Part shown: positions 11,611-24,154 of the stretch, piece by piece
How positions within the stretch are numbered: position 1 is the stretch's first letter
Layout: each line of letters opens with the position of its first letter
Source: Hypomesus transpacificus
Lineage: Eukaryota > Chordata > Actinopteri > Osmeriformes > Osmeridae
Length of the DNA stretch: 64,000 nucleotides
NCBI RefSeq assembly: GCF_021917145.1
Contig: NW_025813837.1
Span: 2,402,450 to 2,466,449, forward strand
Direction of reading: 5' to 3'
The notes under the pieces: model-generated
Databases searched by the model: none
What the model saw: the letters and a program-made list of their open reading frames with translations, nothing else
Told to the model about the DNA's origin: nothing
Made by a program: the position numbers and the translations under genes

Positions 11611-14600
11611 ATGAGCACCTCTCCCACCCCTAAGGGCACCCCGGTGCATCTCAGCCCCAGTGATGGGGCTCCAGAGGAGAACCCCCTCTCCCCCCAACAC
11701 TCCACCCCTGGATCCGGGCCCCTGCATAAGAAACGAGTCTCCAGCATCCTCCAGAGCCCAGTGAGTGTGTGTGTGTGTGTGTGTATACTTGTGTACGTTG
11801 GTGTGCTTATGGACAGACATATGTTTACTTACACACATGTGTTTAGAGAGATAACCTTTAAAGCCACATTTGGAAAAAGGCACATCTAACGATCCCACAC
11901 TTGCCCTTCACACTCTCCATTCTTCTTCACCCTTTCAGGCCATCCCTCTGTCCTCTCCCCCCTCCCTGGCCCTCATTAGAGGCCTATAGATATGATTATC
12001 TCCACAGCTCAGATGTAATCTGCCCTGAATCATCACTTGACAGCTGTGGCTGCAGACAAGATCCTCAACTCAGGGCGTGAGGTAGTAGTGACTGTGTGCG
12101 GAGGGAGGGACACATTCAGGGTACAGAGAGCCAGGGAGATGGAGGAGTGTGTCTGTGGACAGGAGACAGAATATGGACGTTAAGAATGGTGGAAATGGAA
12201 TGCATTGTTGAGCCGAGGTGACTCATCCTTTCGGTTTAGACATCGGATGAACCGTAACTGTCTGTGTGGGTGTTTAAGTGGTAAGCTAACATTGTGTGTG
12301 TTGTTTTTTTGCGTGTGTGCATCTGCGTGCGACTGTACCTGTGTCGTGTGTATCTGTGTGTGATTGTGCAACTCTCCTTGTGTGATGTGTGCAGTCCTTC
12401 AGAGAGGAGCTGGATGTGCTGATCCAGGAGCAGATGAAGAAAGGAGGCAGCTCCTCCAACCTCTGGGCTCTGAGGCAGATCGCTGATTTCATGGCCTCTC
12501 ACGGCTCCCCTGCTGCCCTGCCTGTGTCCCCTTCCAGTAGGTAGACACACACACACAAGGACACACACACACACACCGAGTAATATTTGGACATCTAGTA
12601 CAAGAAATACTTAAAAGATTGATCTGTTTCCTCTTCTCACTTTCTCCATCCTTCTCCCTCTCCTGCTCTCTCCTCCTATATCCCTCTCTCCTGCTCTCCT
12701 CCTATCTCTCTGTCCTTCATCCCTCTCTCTATTCCCCCCCCCTGTGCGGTGCAGCCATGATGATGGTGACTCCCATCAACGACCTGCATGGCTGGGAGCC
12801 CAGCAGCATGGTGAAGGGGGAGAGGCTGATGCGCTGCAAGCTGGCCAGCGTCCACCGCCTGCTGGATCTCTACGGCTGGGCCCAGTTCAGCCACTCCTGC
12901 CTCACTGTGAGTGGGACCCCCCCGCTCCCCCCCCCCCGCTCCCCCCCCCCCCCCTCCCGCTCTCTCTGCCTCCACCCCTCTGCCTCGGTCTCTCTCTGCC
13001 TCCACCCCTCTGCCTCGGTCTCTCTCAGCCTCGGTTTTCAATCCTCCCTTCCGTAATCTGCCCCTCGCTCTGTGTGTTCCACTCTTCGTATCTCTTTTCC
13101 GGGGTAATTTTTTCCCCAATATGTTTTACTCTCGAACAGTGAAGCGTGTGTGTAAACTGTGTGTGTTGCCTCGTCCACAGCTGCGTGTGAGTAAGGAGCA
13201 GGAGCATTTCCTGGTGCTGCCCGAAGGCCTGGCCTATGGTGAAGTCACTGCATCCAGCCTGGTGGGTTCACGACAGAGCAGATACCACCATGCTACAGTA
13301 CCGTGTTGCTACTGACATAAACAATTTATTTGCTGATTAAAAAAATAATAATTCAGTCAACCAAAAAGGAATATTCTTAGCTTAATCTGTATATTATGCT
13401 TGCTTGATATAAATAGATGCATTATTAGACCTTCTCACCATTTTAACAAAAACACAGCGTGACGCATCGGCCCTATGGGGTTGGCGTTAGCAGTGCTGAT
13501 GCCTGCAGTGTTGTGTTGGTCCCAGGTGAAGGTGAACGTGCTGGGGGAGGTGGTGGAGAGGGGCAGCACCTCCCTGGGGGTGGACCTGGGCCGTTTCAGC
13601 CTCCACTCCGCCATCTACTCCACCCGGCCGGACGCCCGCTGCCTGCTGCACCTCCACACCCCCGCGACTGCCGCCGTAAGTCTGCCCTGCCGGGGCACTG
13701 CCAGGCTAGGACACACACACATCCAGGCACGCTTATACACACAGTCACGGTGGTAACTCACCGTTTCCCCTCAGGTGTCTGCCATGAAATGCGGCCTCCT
13801 GCCGCTGTCCCACGAGGCTTTGCTCGTGGGCGACGTGGCCTACTATGATTACAACGGCGTGATGGAGGAAGAGGAGGACAGGGTGGCGCTACAGAAGAGC
13901 CTGGGCCCCACCTGCAAGGTAGGAGCCTCCTGGGAAGTCGGGGGTCATTAGCAGGACCAGGAAAACTCGACACCCCTCCTGTGTCTCTCTCGCTCACATG
14001 AGACTAACCCCTCCTGTCTTTCTGTCATTCACATGAGACTAACCTCTCCTGTCTCTCTCACATGAGACTAACCCCTCCTGTCTCTCTCTCACTCACATGA
14101 GACTAACCCCCTCCTGTCTTTCTGTCACTCACATGAGACTAACCTCTCCTGTCTCTCTCACATGAGACTAACCCCTCCTGTCTCTCTCTCACTCACATGA
14201 GAATAACCCCCTCCTGTCTCTCTCACATGAGCTATGATCTCCTATGATACAGAAACCTTCAGCCTAGTCTGCTGGACAAAGAACGTATTGTTCGACAAGC
14301 GCCACAGTTCTTGGGCTATTTTAGAAAGAGGATGGTTCTCCTCGATCGATACAGGAGGTCAGTGGGAGTTTGTTGTGTTTTCCTGCTGCAGTCTCTGGTG
14401 TGTGTTCTCAGGTGCTGGTGCTGAGGAACCACGGCATCGTAGCCCTGGGGGAGTCTGTGGAGGAGGCATTCTACACCATCTATCACATCCAGGCTGCCTG
14501 TCAGATCCAGGTGACAGCTGGGAGGGAGGGGGCATATGAGACAAAGATGGTGGGTGGGTAGGGGGAGGGAGAGAGAGAGAATGAAAGAGAGAAAAATGGA

Positions 14601-17600
14601 GAGGGGGAGAGATGTCCCAGTGCCAGAGTTCCAGCTGCTGTAATCCTGTGTTGTGCTGACAGGTGTCAGCATTGTGCAGTGCCGGAGGAGCGGAGAACCT
14701 CATCATGCTGGACCGCACCACCCAGAGGCCCAACCCCACCGGGACCGTGGGCTGGGCCGGCTCCACCTTCGGGCCCCTGACCAAGACTCGCCTCGGGGAA
14801 CATGAGTTCGAGGCTCTTATGAGGACCCTGGACAACCTGGTGAGACGACCACACACCTTTTCTAGTGTGTTTACATTAAGGACTTGAGGAAGAGAGCACC
14901 ACACCACCCACCATAGCTTTTTACTGAAATATCTTGACTCTAAGATAGTCTCACACATGTGAGAGCTCTAGGGACAGGGCCTACTTTACTAACCCCTGAA
15001 ATACTGTTAGAACTGTGCACTTCTGATCCTCGACGGATGCGCTACGCTAATTGGATGTGAGATAGAAGCGTCATGCTAAATGATCGACGTGTAAAACCTC
15101 CCTCTTGGCTGTGTGCCAGGGCTACCGCACCGGCTACGCCTACCGCTTCCCCATCCTCCTGGAGCGCTCGCGGACACGGAGAGAGGTGGAGGTGCCCGCC
15201 ACCGTCACCTCCTTCCAGTTCGAGGAGGAGGGGGGTCACCCTATGCCCCGCCAGCACCCCTTCGCCCAGCGCCACCAGCAGGAGAAGACCCGCTGGCTCA
15301 ACACGCCCAACTCATACCTGAGGATTAGCCCAGACCAGGCCAGCCCTGGGCATCAGCGCACCATGGTACTAACAGGGGGAGGGGAGTTTCTTACCTTATT
15401 GAATATTCCTTAGTGTTATCGCTGATGCAATGCAAAAAATTAAGGACAAAAAAAGCGTTGCTTTGAGCTGTTTATATATTTATATTGTGGTAAAATGGCA
15501 AAGGTTGCGTGTCACTATTTTATGGATTTAGATGATGTCTTTTCTCTGGGGGAAATGGGAGAGTGGCTTTTAGCCGTGTGTTAGCGTGCTGTCCGTCACT
15601 GGGAGGAAAACAGAGCAGGATGTGGAGTCTGTTTCAGACGGAGCAACACAAAAGACCCTCTTACATCACTGGGAGGAGACTGTGCACCCTCTCTTCCACT
15701 CCCTTCCCCTCTTGTACCGCCCCCTCCCTTCAGCCCCCTTCCCCTCCCCTCCGCTCCTGTCCTCTGCATTGCAGGGGAAAGCACATTGCCTGACGATTAC
15801 TGTACAGACCCTGCCCTCTAGTGGTGGGAACTGGCTCTGCTGGTCCTCTGTGTTCCACAACACACTGACTGAATGTATGAAAAGCATGTTGATGATGGAT
15901 ATGGCATCCAGACTGTCGACTCTGGAGCTGAATTCAAGATGTGGACCCTTTTATTCTGATCAGCACTCCTTTGGTGAACTGACGCTGCTGTTGAACTGAC
16001 CAAACTGAGAGACTTGAGCCATGTTCATATTGATGATTAGTGGGATATTGTTCTATTGTTTTCCCTACTCACAGTGGCTGAAGGAGGAGATGACCCAGGC
16101 TGGAAGCACCGCCATCAAAATAGAGAACCCCAACCAGTTTGTCCCTCTCTTCACCAACCCCCAGGAAGTGCTTGAGACGCGGAACAAGGTAAACAAGCCT
16201 TCCTTTCTCTCCAATTCACCCATCCTTTCACTATGTGGGTCACACCATGTAATATGTTCGGTTGTCCGACGCTTCACTTCTTAAATTCTCTGTCCCAGAT
16301 CCGACAGCAGAACCGGCAGGACATGAAGACAGCAGGCCCCCAGTCCCAAGTGCTGGCCAGTGTCATAACAGTGGACAGCCCACCGGTAAGATCCAAGAGG
16401 CTGCAGTAGTCAAGACATGAGGGGCAGAATGAATGTTCTGGGACCTAATCATCTCAATGAGCTGGCATTGAAAGTCCTGATGGCCAAATGTTTATCTGCC
16501 GTCTTCCTAGTCTCCAGTGGAACCTCCAAAACCTCTGGAGCCTGAGACACCGAACCCCTTTAACCAGCTGACAGACCAGGAGCTGGAGGAGTATCGCAAG
16601 GAGGTGCAGCGAAACCAGGAGGGCCAGATAGAAGGTAAGGCTGGCAGTCTTCTCACTAACCCTCAAGCTCTGTGTGTCTCTCAAGCCCCTCCTACTCTCC
16701 TGTCACCAGACAGACAGCTGTAGTGTTCACTATCCTGTGCTCTACTCACTACTTTGCCTCACAATATACTCACTTTTTGCACGCCTCGAAGCACATCCTC
16801 ACCTTTCTTGGGCACTGTGCCTCTGTTTTCCTCTTTGTGTGTGTGTGTGTGGTGGGTATTTGTGTGTGTGTGGTGGGTATTGTGTGTGTGTGGTGGGTAT
16901 TTGTGTGTTTATTAGAAGGGGAGGAGGTGGTGAACGACACAGAGACCGTTCCAGCTACCTCCCCTCCAAAGACCCCTCCCCCCTGTGACCCTCCGCCCCC
17001 AGGTGAGCACCCCCTCCCTGGGGCTCAGACAGATGTGCTGTGCTTGCTTTGCATCCAGGCTACCTGGGGCTTGCTTTCACTCATGGTCCCATGTCGGTTC
17101 CATATCTGAATATGGAACGACTTACCTGTCGCTCTTCTCAATGCCTCCTGACTTGCTCATTGAAAGCCCATGTTACTCTCATCAAACATAGTGAACCCGG
17201 CTTCTCCAGACTCTAAACTCAAACTAACGGCTAGATATAGGGACCTAATTTGACTCTCTAAATGCATTTGGGAAGACACTTGAATGAGTAACAGGGGTGT
17301 CTGTCAGGATGGTATTGTTGTGTGTGTGTGTGTGTGTGTGTGTGGTTGTAGTTCTTTAGTTTTGTTGTAAACGTGTCACATTTTCAGCATCATGTAGTGC
17401 GGTCCACTTGTCTCCACACCCACGCTGTGTACCTCTCTCCCTCTGTCTTTCTGTGTCTGTCCTTGTCTATGTCCCTCTGACCTGTCACTCATAGGGCACA
17501 CCTCTGGTGCTAAGATCTTGTGTCAATAGTAAGTACTGAGAAAAGCTGTAAGACCGTTGCACTCTCATGAACCAAGCATGTTAGGCACTCTGCAAAGCAG

Positions 17601-18019
17601 CTGCGATAATACGTACCTACCTGTAAGCAATGTTACTGTGCAAAGTCACCACGTCATGTCACTACACTATGTTACTCCGCGCAAACAAAAGTCCTCTATT
17701 CTGACCTCCGCTTTCGTTTCGTTTCGCACGAACAATCCCTCGCCCAGACGAGGGAAAGACGGACTCCCCGGTTCCCAACGGCAAAGGGGAGGAGGAGAAA
17801 GAGCAGACGGAGGAGCTGGAGAAAGGGATGAAGGCCCTGTCGACCAATGACACCTCAGTCCCAGCTTCGACCACGCCCACTGCCCCGGCTGCCAAGCCCC
17901 CGGGCAACACCACCCCGGAGGGCTCGCCCTCCAAGTCCCCCTCCAAGAAAAAGAAGAAGTTCAAGGCGCCCTCTTTCCTGAAGAAGAGCAAGAAGCAGAA
18001 AGAGAAGGCAGAAACTTGA
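11611..18019 (+). CDS. add2: Beta-adducin
   Basis: Fourteen coding exons: 11611-11760, 12395-12536, 12755-12906, 13181-13261, 13526-13675, 13775-13918, 14412-14510, 14663-14839, 15120-15365, 16075-16188, 16299-16385, 16511-16634, 16916-17002 and 17748-18019, giving 674 aa (human ADD2 has 726). The head has a class II aldolase-like fold (about residues 118-305). The neck includes [10 protein letters not shown] and [10 protein letters not shown]. The tail holds [15 protein letters not shown] and ends in the lysine-rich MARCKS-type segment [17 protein letters not shown], whose serine is the expected PKC/PKA site. Adducin caps actin filament ends and recruits spectrin at the membrane. [18 protein letters not shown] and the [13 protein letters not shown] block are closer to ADD2 than ADD1. 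The first coding exon is odd: [11 protein letters not shown] is preceded by Ser/Pro-rich sequence instead of the YFDR...DPEY...RQDF segment normally in that exon. Confidence 0.93.
13994..14231. repeat. Degenerate tandem repeat in add2 intron 6
   Basis: About eight copies of a 30-36 bp unit containing acatgagactaacc and ctcctgtctctct. Units alternate in length, suggesting a higher-order pair of about 65 bp. Confidence 0.85.
16842..16915 (+). repeat. GT-rich repeat abutting add2 exon 13
   Basis: (GT)n followed by three copies of tgtgtgtggtgggtatt, running to the acceptor of exon 13 (attag, last base 16915). The acceptor therefore has a UG-rich rather than CU-rich upstream tract. Confidence 0.85.
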
Positions 18020-18990
18020 GGGATGCATACATGGACAAACTATTGTGACACTTGACACGCTTCTAACCACACGTGCACACATAAACTCACGTGCACACAT
18101 GCCCATAAGTTCTAATGGCTCACGATCATGTTTTTGTTTTCACCTGCTTCCGTGATATCAAACCATTTCTGAAAGATTGTGTTTAAATATTTCTTGTTTT
18201 ACACATAGGATTAGAATCTGATCAGGTGTTTGTCTGTCGTACCTCACTCATTCTTCCCTCCACTATCGTTGCATAAAATCTTCTTTCAAAACATCCACAA
18301 CCTTGCAAGTTGAACTAGAATCAGCAACATCCCTCATTATTTATGCACCTATCTCATGCATCATGCACTTGACACACATGTATATAATCATAACTGCTTC
18401 ACAGCATCAACATAAAAATCATCGGCTAATGTTTATTGGTTTTTGAATGTCAAATGAATGTCACAGAAATGTATTGCGAGTGCAGGTGCAGAACAGTACA
18501 TGTAGAAAAATGCTGATATGCTATGAAATGCTCTTAATGAACCGAACGCTGGCTCCCCTTCAACTAACTATAGACAGCAGGGACAAATAAATGATTCATT
18601 TGAAGAAAACTAAAGCTCCCAACATTCAACAGGCTGCTTTAAATGTCACTAATATCAAGTAAAAAAAGTATATTGAGGAAGAATCCTGTGCTTGTTGATG
18701 CAATTGAAGCCCCACCCAGAGAAGGCACGAAACATTCCACTTTTCTCCTTTTTCTTTGAAGTGTGTAAACAATACCTCTACAGCTGTAATTATTTTTATG
18801 ATCATTAGCTGTTCTTAAAATGCTGATGTGTGATGTCTGTTGGTTTTTAAGTTATTTTTCATGTTAGAATGTAAAGTGAAAGTTGCAAAAACTATGTACC
18901 AGTCATTAAACATCAAGTTGATTTTTGTCCAATTTAGTTTGATGTGTTTTATTAGAGGATGAATAAATATTTATAATTATGCTTACACTT
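18020..18990 (+). other. add2: add2 3' UTR with poly(A) signal
   Basis: A/T-rich sequence after the stop codon. AATAAA occurs at 18962-18967 and an ATTAAA near 18910; an earlier AATAAA lies near 18585. The UTR end near 18985 is inferred. Confidence 0.6.
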
Positions 18991-20587
18991 GAATGGGTGG
19001 GTCCATTGGCTGAGATTTGGGGAGGTGATAGAGGGAGTCTGCCTGTGCAAGTGCTACAGCCACTTGGCACTGGTCACGCCTGCAGCCCATCAGGTGACCA
19101 GGGGAGGGCATAAAGGAAGCCAGTCTAACTTATCCCCGCCCACAAACAAATTTGGTCGGGAAGTTGGGTCTCGGGTTGCTAGTTTTGGGAAAAAGTATGT
19201 CCGAACAGGAGCTGTTCGGTTTGGACCAATCAAATTGTCAGGGCGGCCTTTTCTCCCAGACTATATCTGCTACACTGAACAGAAACCTCAGCAATGGACA
19301 TCAACATTAAGATCTGAAAGACAATTCAGTTTGATAATGTGTTTTAGAATATCTACAACTGTGTACAAAAACAACCTCAACTAAACCAACTGCAGGCAGT
19401 CTCTGTACTTACACAATATTTATTTTTCATAATGACCCAAACTCAAATGACCAGTTCAGACGCGGGTGTTCAGTGTTGCCATTTCACCTTTATTGTGAAA
19501 CATGGCGCACAATGCTGCAGAGGAATAAGACATGTTTCTCTTTGTCTTCTCAAAGACACAGAGACATCCCAGGCCATTTGTGCAGATAAACCCCTTAGAA
19601 AAGGAGGTGCTGACTGAAATGGACCTCTTCTCCATTTGTCTGAGCCACACAAGCACATTGATATGATGTTAAAGATCCATTTCAGATTCGAGTACCAAGC
19701 TTTGATCTTGTGTGACCTCCTGACCTCTCTGCTGAGTGCTCAGCATTCATGATGGCTGATATCCATCACCATCAGCTTGCCGACATCTGTGCCGGCAAGT
19801 ACGAAGGCTTCCAAAGTTATATTTAAAAAAAATCTTTATAAAGTCTACAACTTGACAAATGTTCACCATAATCTATAATAAATGTAGTAAAATCTTAATG
19901 AAATATTTTTGTATTCAAATATATCAACTAATATGGTGTCTTTTATCACGCTGCAGCCGATTTCGCAAGCGTCTCGCGAAAAAAATCAGACCAGCTGCCG
20001 AAACGATCACTGCAGATCACAGACAATTGTAGCGCTTTTTAAAATGAACTGGTTCAGTTCATAATTCAACAATATTTCACAAAAGTCCACAGCTCCAAAA
20101 AATATTATTTTATTTGTTTAACGCTGCAACTATGTGTCAGATTTGATCTTCATAAGGCAACATTATTGAGGCACTTTTAGATTGTTTGCCCAATAATTAA
20201 GTTTAAAAAAAATAAAAGAATAATGACTTAAAAGACTCAGTCAGAGTCCAAGGCCATATAGACAGTGCTTCTACTTTCTGTCCAGTGAGTGAAAATACCT
20301 GAACTAAGTGAATATCTGTCACTAGTTAAAGTCCACATACATAACTAAAATAATAATTACACAAATGTTTGCAGGGGCCAAGGACAGAGTTATTTTCTCT
20401 TATCTGAATGAAGATCTTCTGTCATTGGTCACTGTGGTCTCTCCCTGGTGGATCTGCAGTTGTTTGCTTCCTATGAAAACAATTATGCTCTGTTACTTTA
20501 ATGCAGGTCACATCTGCATCATACCCATGGCATTACATTGCACTTCTATAGCCCAATCAACAGATCATAGCTATATTTAATATACCT
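18991..20587. other. Intergenic, flank of hAT element
   Basis: No host gene recognised. The 131-codon open frame at 18989-19384 has no family resemblance and atypical composition. Part of this stretch probably belongs to the hAT element downstream of its transposase gene. Confidence 0.45.
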
Positions 20588-22984
20588 TCAAAACTTTTTG
20601 TTGGCATTCAAGATCAGCTGCTTCTCAAAGTTGGCATCTGCCAGCCAGTTTCTCCTGGGTCTGAATGAGATAACGACAGATGTTAACATCAGAATTATGG
20701 CAAATGGTAAAGGAATTGTGGACTGAGACAATAACTGAACTCATTTTACCACATTTCTATATTTAAAACCAGAACTAGAATAATATCACCAAGAACTATG
20801 ATTGAGGCTCGGTATTTACTCTACTTATTACCAAATAATAATAATGATGTAATATAATCATAGTTTATTCTTACCTGAATATTAGACCACCGATGCTGAA
20901 AAGCCTCTCTACTGGAGCACTTGAGGGCAGGGCAGTGTTGTGTTGTATGAACAGCCTTCTGAGCTTTGAAAACTGCATGTATTCATCAAACCCATCTGTG
21001 GTTGGGGCATCCAGATAGGCGTCCACTTCAGATTTTTTATGAACCTGAGTGTTTTTGTTAAATCTGAAGAATGACTCAGCAGGATCTTTCTTGTCACTTC
21101 CACCACTGGACTGGGCTTGACCGGACTCTCTTGCAGCTGAGTCATCAGAGTCGAGGGTTTGAAATTCTCTTCTCAGCATCAATCTGTACTGCATACATTT
21201 CTCCTCATCTTGGACCCAGTCTAGCTTGAACCTTGGCACCAGCATAGCGGAGAGTATATGTTCCCTCTTCTCCAGAAGACCTGCCAGCCTTGTGCTCAGT
21301 GACTCTAAGATAGTCTTTATGAGAGGTTGGCATGTAATGAGACCCTCTACTGCAGTGGGCTTTCTGCTCTCATACAATAGGTCATTCATGTGACATTGCA
21401 GCTGTACAATGGTTGGAGCCAGGTAACCAAGAAAGACATTGTTCTCTGCTTGGAGGATGTTTAGTGCAAGTGCCAAAGGCCTCATCACATCCGCAAACAT
21501 GTGAATGAATTCGACTTCCTGTGGAGAGAATCTGCAAAAGCCAAACTCGTCACTCACAGTGTGCAAAAGGAGCTCATCGTGTAAGGGGGTGGCATCATTT
21601 TTAGGGGTGACCTCAGCCACGTTCATTTCTGCCTTCGTAGTTAGTTTTGCTATGCGAGACAGTCGCTCCATCGCAAGAAAGACTGAATTCCATCTCATAT
21701 CATTTGTCACAACAAAGCCAATTCCAAGCTTTTCCTCCACAGCATCAGAAGCCGTTGTACTTAGCCTAACAAGGTTCCACAGTGCAGATGCTTTGGCAAA
21801 GACTGCCCTCGACATTGTTCTGTAACGTTCATCACTAACTTTTTCAGTGTCTTTGGCCACGAGATTCAAAGTGTGTGCCATGCACCGTCTGTGAGGGGGG
21901 AGAGAGGAATGTTCCAGACCTGAGAGAGGCTCAGGCTCCATCGCATATTCATCTGAGCTCTCACTGGCGGCAGCAAAGGCTGACACTTGTTCATCCTCAT
22001 CTTCACTTTTAGTTTGATCAAAGTTGAAACAGTTGAATGCCTTGACAAAATTAGCAGCATTGTCTGTCACTGTACACACAACCTTGTTGTGGATTTCGAA
22101 CTCTTTGTAGACATCTGTCAACAATTTTGCCAATACATCATGTGTATGTGCTCCTTTAATTTGCCTGCATGCCAGTACTACAGAGTGTCTCTTCGAAACA
22201 TCTGTTTTGTTTAGCCAGTGGATAGTGATTTCTATAAATGCCTTGTTCACAGCAGACCAGCAATCTGCTGTTGTGCACACAGCATCAATCTCAGACAGTT
22301 CAGTCTTAAGTTCACACATGTTTTCTTTATATTTCTTGTTTAACAGTGTTTGTACTTTCTTTCTCGATGGAACCTTTTTGGATGGCTGCAACCCCTTAAT
22401 TAAGTTTATGAAAGCTGGGCTTTCCACTTTCCTCAAAGGCAGCAAGTCTCCGACAATATACTGCACCACCAGGTTGTCAAGCTGCGGCTGGGTGATGACA
22501 TCAACGCCGTTACTGTACGCAGTTAATGGGATTTGGGTCGAGGATCTGTCTTGACTGTCTTTTGATTTTTTATTTGCTTGCACATACCTTGAAAGGCTAA
22601 CCGGGTGCTTCAGTTCAATGTGCCGTTTCAGGTTTGCTGAAGACGTGACTGATGTGCTGATTTTCTTTTTGACAGCCGGTGGGCAAAGTTTGCACAGAAA
22701 TGTAAGATTGTTCCCATTTTCACCGACTTTGTCGTAAAACTCTCTTAAATGATTATAGGACCCCTCCTTGCTGCTTTGTCGCCTACATGCTGCTGTTGCC
22801 TCCATGATGTTTTTAGTTTTGATGACGCATGCAGCGGTGCGACACTAGTGGCTGCCGTTGCCAGATTGAAATCTCTGTCTGCAATACCGCTCTCAGCCTC
22901 TACACAATTTAGGCGCTCTCACACTTGCCAGGCATAGACAGTAGAAGAAAACACACGCAGCAATTGACTGGTTAGGCAACCCTG
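19471..22984 (-). mobile_element. hAT DNA transposon (limits uncertain)
   Basis: The body of the element is defined by the transposase gene. The ends are tentative: cagtgttgcc at 19471 and the inverted cagggttgcc ending at 22984 match in 9 of 10 positions and look like hAT termini. However, the 8-bp flanks (cgggtgtt and gatacagg) do not match as a target duplication should, and the inner sequence of the two ends differs. The true ends could lie elsewhere within a few hundred bases. Confidence 0.35.
20588..22805 (-). CDS. hAT-family transposase, BED zinc finger type
   Basis: Two exons on the minus strand, 22805-20875 and 20660-20588, with a GT-AG intron of 214 nt; the joint completes an Arg codon and the product is 667 aa. 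From the N terminus there is a BED-type zinc finger (about residues 17-68; CKLC and HIELKH ligands). The RNase H-like core follows, with Asp181 (ADCWSA), Asp248 (VTDNAANF) and the CMAH motif at 308-311. The C-terminal hATC dimerisation region carries SAPVERLFS, whose Glu633 probably is the third acidic catalytic residue. Exon 2 ends [20 protein letters not shown]. No stop or frameshift interrupts it, so it is either a recent, possibly active copy or a domesticated ZBED-like gene. The single-copy host-gene alternative cannot be excluded from one locus. Confidence 0.9.
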
Positions 22985-23019
22985 GATACAGGACTGTTGA
23001 GCAGAGTATGTTTAATATA

Positions 23020-23200
23020 GGGAGAACCATAGATGTAAACACGTATAAATCTATGGGGAGAACTGCCACTCTCGAGAAACTTCCGGGTTCTGAACTGGTT
23101 GCAGTTCCACTCAAGTTCCATATGAGGGCGCTAACGGTCGAGTGCAGAATGAATGGAGGTCTATGGAGCTATTCCCCTCAAAATCCACTTTTCTCAGGAT
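23020..23200. repeat. Fish interspersed repeat fragment
   Basis: It contains a small palindrome (atagat...atctat) and the phrase aatgaatggaggtctatgga, which I associate with a repeat common in fish genomes. Recognition is from memory; the family is not known to me. Confidence 0.35.
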
Positions 23201-23609
23201 ATATATTTTTTTGTCTACGTAACAACGTATATGTGGTGAGTCTGAGTCATATGTGGAACATATATTCTATCTAGAATAGGCTTGTATTACTCAAAAACAA
23301 TTGAAAGGAATACTATACAGTACTAATAGCATTGATTTTCGTAAAGTTTACATGATGTATCTGCTTCTTGATCGGACTTATACCACATTCTGCCAGTTTT
23401 CTAACTCCACTGCAATGCCTTAGCTCACATGCTCGCGACTAGTTGTCGCAAAGTATTACATGTGCAGCTAGTTGCAACTCTTAAAAGAGTTTCGGAGCTA
23501 GGGTTAGCTATGTCTTCCATTATCTCTCCAATCTAGTGTCCCTATCTGCCTTCAATCTTGTGCAGCTGCTTTGGTCTGAAGATAACCACACCCCTCTCCT
23601 TTGCATGTT

Positions 23610-23935
23610 GGATTGGAAATAGATACAGCACAGAAATAAATGTGGTGTTCGAAAATATACGTGGCGTTAGGAAATAAAAGTCTCAAAAAATAAATAAATG
23701 TGGTACAAGGAAATAAAAGTCCCATTAAATAAATATTTTTACAAAAACATCATTTTGAAATAAGTTAATGTATTTATTTATTGATGTAGGTAAATTAATT
23801 CAGCTATATAATTATATGATTTATATATTTATGCCGTCTTTTAATTTATTTCAGGGTTTATTTCATAGCATTATTTATGTATGTATTTATGTATTTAATT
23901 TGGACTAAAACGGCGTTCCATTCATCTGCCATTTC
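23610..23935. repeat. AT-rich MITE-like segment
   Basis: Repeated aaataaatgtggt and gaaataaaagtc motifs, then long A/T-rich sequence with tttatttatg motifs as partial inverted partners, ending near aaaacggcgttccat. This looks like a non-autonomous DNA element, but clear terminal inverted repeats and target duplications were not established. Confidence 0.3.
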
Positions 23936-24154
23936 AAGACTAAATGTGTGTTAGTCTGCCTCCCCTTCTGTAGGTGGCGACGGAGAGACACTGCCCAGCA
24001 ACATTCTGGAGGAAACATTCACGTTTTCCTGTCGTTGCTGCGTTGACCAGCCCGGAGCCTTCGAATTTCATCTTGTTAATTGTCTACTCTACAGTATTAT
24101 TAATCGTACTTTAGTTTTCATTTATTTCAGCAATTAATTCAAGTGGGAAAGATA

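Noticed and set aside
18989-19384. 131-codon open frame
   Set aside because: No motif, no splice context and no family resemblance; it lies in intergenic sequence beside a transposon.
19471-22984. Exact hAT ends from cagtgttgcc and cagggttgcc
   Set aside because: The 8-bp flanks do not match and similarity stops after 10 bp, so the pair is kept only as a tentative limit.
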